Source of the DNA: Planctomycetia bacterium
Lineage (GTDB): Bacteria; Planctomycetota; Phycisphaerae; Phycisphaerales; SM1A02
Direction of reading: 5' to 3'
Assembly: GCA_009936695.1 (NCBI GenBank)
Contig: JAACEA010000477.1
Span: 1 to 8,012 of the forward strand
DNA length: 8,012 bases
A program made the position numbers and the translations under genes. The stretch's first letter is position 1; the number at the start of each line of letters is the position of its first letter. Below the pieces are notes generated by a model. The model searched no databases. It worked only from the letters and a program-made list of their open reading frames with translations, and was not told the origin of the DNA. Of this stretch, positions 6,607-8,012 are shown piece after piece.

Positions 6607-7601
6607 GCCGGATTCCCCCTCGACGCGATCGCGCCTCGTCGAAACACCCGATCAAGCACGCCCTGGACGAGACCCGCGGCTCTCCAGATCGCGCGAATCG
6701 CGCCCAGCAGCGTGAACCAGCCCATCGCCCATCCACCCCGCCGCACCATCGCGATGGTCATCGGCAACTGCATCAGAACGAGGACCAGCAGGACCGCCGC
6801 GGGCGCCACCGGGCCCCACGGCGGCCACGCGACCGCGACGAGGCTCGGCGGAAACGCGGCGGCGACGAATGGCTGGAGATGGTCGAGCGGACCGCTGTAC
6901 GCGTTTCCACCCCGACCTCGATGTTCGAGGTGCAGGGCGACCCGCCAGTAACCCTGCTGTCGCTGCACCTTCAGGTAGCGAGCGAGCCGATCGGCATGAT
7001 GGTGCCGCACCCGGGAACGCCGGTCGAATCGAAGTCGATGCCCGGCCTCCACGACCCGGAACGCGAGGTCGGCGTCCTGACCCTTGAGATAGCGTTCGTC
7101 GAACCCGCCGACCGATTCCAGCACGCTCCGACGATAGACCACGTCGAAAGTCGCCAGAAAGTCGACCTCGTCCGGCATCCGGGCGTGCCGCACCTGGATC
7201 TCCTCGTGGATCAGTCGCTCGAGCAGCGTCGCCTCGGGCGCGATCACGTAGGTGCCGCCGGCGGCGGCGACTCCGGGATCCGCCAGATGCGGCAGCAGAT
7301 GTTCGAGTGCGTCGGGAAACGCGACGCAGTCCGCGTCGACGAACCAGATCAGTTCCGTGGAGACCGCCGCGATCCCCGCGTTTCGAGCCGCCGCGGCGCC
7401 TCGCCCCCCCGATCGGAGCACCTCGACGCCGCGAGAACGGGCGATGGCCGCCGTCTCGTCACGCGATCCATCATCCACGACGATGATCCGGACCAGACCG
7501 GAATCCGGCGATGCGAGGATCACGAGCAGCGAATCGAGGCATTCCCCGAGGGTCGCCGCCGTGTCGCGGGCGGGAATCACGACCGTCACCTCATCGCGCA
7601 C
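6603..7601 (-). CDS. Family 2 glycosyltransferase with C-terminal membrane helices
   Basis: A 332-residue GT-A enzyme. Motifs in order: VTVVIPARDTAATLGECLDS (5-24), IIVVDDGSRDET (39-50), GGRGAAAARNAG (65-76), the metal-binding FVDADC (87-92), GGTYVIAP (115-122), VVYRRSVLESVGGFDE (154-169), and QDADLAFRVVEAGHRL (175-190), where Asp176 is the probable catalytic base and a Gln replaces the more usual first acidic residue. RQQGYWRVALH (214-224) resembles the QxxRW-like region of membrane-linked GT2 enzymes. Hydrophobic segments at about 245-258, 263-285 and 292-312 point to membrane anchoring. The start is GTG 7601, preceded by GAGG-type purine runs (7617-7606), and overlaps the end of the TPR gene by 11 bp; its own stop overlaps the next gene by GTGA. 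It belongs to one coupled minus operon. Substrate unknown. Confidence 0.9.
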   Translation of the reverse strand: MRDEVTVVIPARDTAATLGECLDSLLVILASPDSGLVRIIVVDDGSRDETAAIARSRGVEVLRSGGRGAAAARNAGIAAVSTELIWFVDADCVAFPDALEHLLPHLADPGVAAAGGTYVIAPEATLLERLIHEEIQVRHARMPDEVDFLATFDVVYRRSVLESVGGFDERYLKGQDADLAFRVVEAGHRLRFDRRSRVRHHHADRLARYLKVQRQQGYWRVALHLEHRGRGGNAYSGPLDHLQPFVAAAFPPSLVAVAWPPWGPVAPAAVLLVLVLMQLPMTIAMVRRGGWAMGWFTLLGAIRAIWRAAGLVQGVLDRVFRRGAIASRGNPA

Positions 7602-8012
7602 GTCGCCTCGCTTCCTCGAGTCCCTGGGCCGCCCTGACGTGTGATGCGTCGGCTGCCAAGGCCGCCCGGTAGGCGACGATCGCTTCGTTCATGCGGTCCT
7701 CGATGAAGTGCATGTTGCCTTCGTTGAATCTCGCGCTCGCACGGATCGCTGGATCGCGAGCATCCTCCGCGGCGGTCCGGAACACGGCGGCCGCCTCGGC
7801 GTGCCGCCCGCAATCCGCCAGGGCGTTGCCCATCACGATCCGGGTCCGTACGTCGCCGGGGTCGATCCGAAGCGAGGCCGCGCAGGCCTCGACCGCCTCC
7901 TCGTATCGCCCGAGATCGCGCATAGCATCGGCGCGGATCCCGTGGAACAGCGGATCCGTCCGGCCGGTCGAGCCGACGCCGTCGAGACGGCGGAGCGCCG
8001 ATTCGGGACGAC
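7591..8012 (-). CDS. TPR-repeat protein, N-terminal part beyond window edge
   Basis: The minus frame ending at TGA 7593-7591 stays open to the right edge (about 139 residues seen). An internal ATG at 7923 is not taken as the start, because TPR sequence (PLFHGIRADAMRDLGRYEEA) continues in frame upstream of it. Three repeats are visible: one ending EACAASLRIDPGD, one around RIVMGNALADCGRHAEAAAVFRTA, and one around RFNEGNMHFIEDRMNEAIVAYRAAL, which is the closest to the TPR consensus. TPRs are protein-interaction scaffolds; no catalytic domain is visible, though one could lie off the edge. Overlap with the GT2 start suggests coupled translation and a shared role, perhaps as an assembly partner of the glycan enzymes, which is inference. 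Whether it is exported cannot be seen without the N terminus. Confidence 0.82.
   Translation of the reverse strand, partial: RPESALRRLDGVGSTGRTDPLFHGIRADAMRDLGRYEEAVEACAASLRIDPGDVRTRIVMGNALADCGRHAEAAAVFRTAAEDARDPAIRASARFNEGNMHFIEDRMNEAIVAYRAALAADASHVRAAQGLEEARRRAR

Noticed and set aside
536..6632. Five copies of the palindrome GCGATCGC (536, 590, 1255, 5114, 6625), like the cyanobacterial HIP1 element
   Set aside because: By rough estimate this is well above chance, but every copy falls on Ala-Ile codons (four on Ala-Ile-Ala) in a minus-strand gene, mostly in membrane helices, so codon preference explains it. A genome-wide count against a codon-preserving shuffle would settle it.
3712..6951. 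Plus-strand open frame of 1079 codons opposite the 880-residue membrane protein
   Set aside because: Its translation is rich in Arg, His, Pro, Asp and Glu with no hydrophobic pattern or motif, typical of the antisense of a high-GC gene. The minus strand has clear membrane helices, TPRs, an SD and overlaps matching an operon.

Overview
This is a high-GC (roughly two thirds G+C by eye), gene-dense bacterial window filled with surface-polysaccharide or glycoconjugate genes. I see six membrane or glycosyl-transfer proteins and one partial tetratricopeptide-repeat (TPR) protein. There is no RNA gene, mobile element, CRISPR array or phage gene. No taxonomic marker is present. GC content, SD-led genes with several GTG/TTG starts, and TPR-rich glycan genes would fit Planctomycetota, Myxococcota or similar environmental lineages, but the sequence does not decide this.

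Layout from right to left on the minus strand. A TPR protein (open at the right edge) overlaps by 11 bp a family-2 glycosyltransferase (GT2) with C-terminal membrane helices. That gene overlaps by GTGA an 880-residue polytopic protein that looks like a GT-C-type glycosyltransferase with an extracytoplasmic soluble domain and four C-terminal TPRs. These three form one translationally coupled unit. At the left, a second minus unit starts with a GT2 (TTG start at 2153) that overlaps by ATGA a MOP-superfamily polysaccharide flippase running off the left edge.

Between the two minus units sits a plus-strand pair of related ExoM-like GT2 genes (2165-3070 and 3095-4036). The pair meets its neighbours extremely tightly. 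At the left, the two divergent start codons are separated by 11 bp that hold both Shine-Dalgarno sequences back to back. At the right, the coding regions overlap tail to tail by 73 bp. No stretch over about 25 bp lacks a gene.

Together the genes suggest assembly of a lipid-linked oligosaccharide on the cytoplasmic face by several GT2 enzymes and its export by the flippase. The GT-C-like protein could then act on the outer face as a transferase or polymerase, with its TPRs possibly contacting an acceptor. An initiating phosphoglycosyltransferase is not seen here and may lie outside the window. The points most worth a second look are the GT-C/TPR fusion and the two unusual gene junctions around the plus-strand pair.
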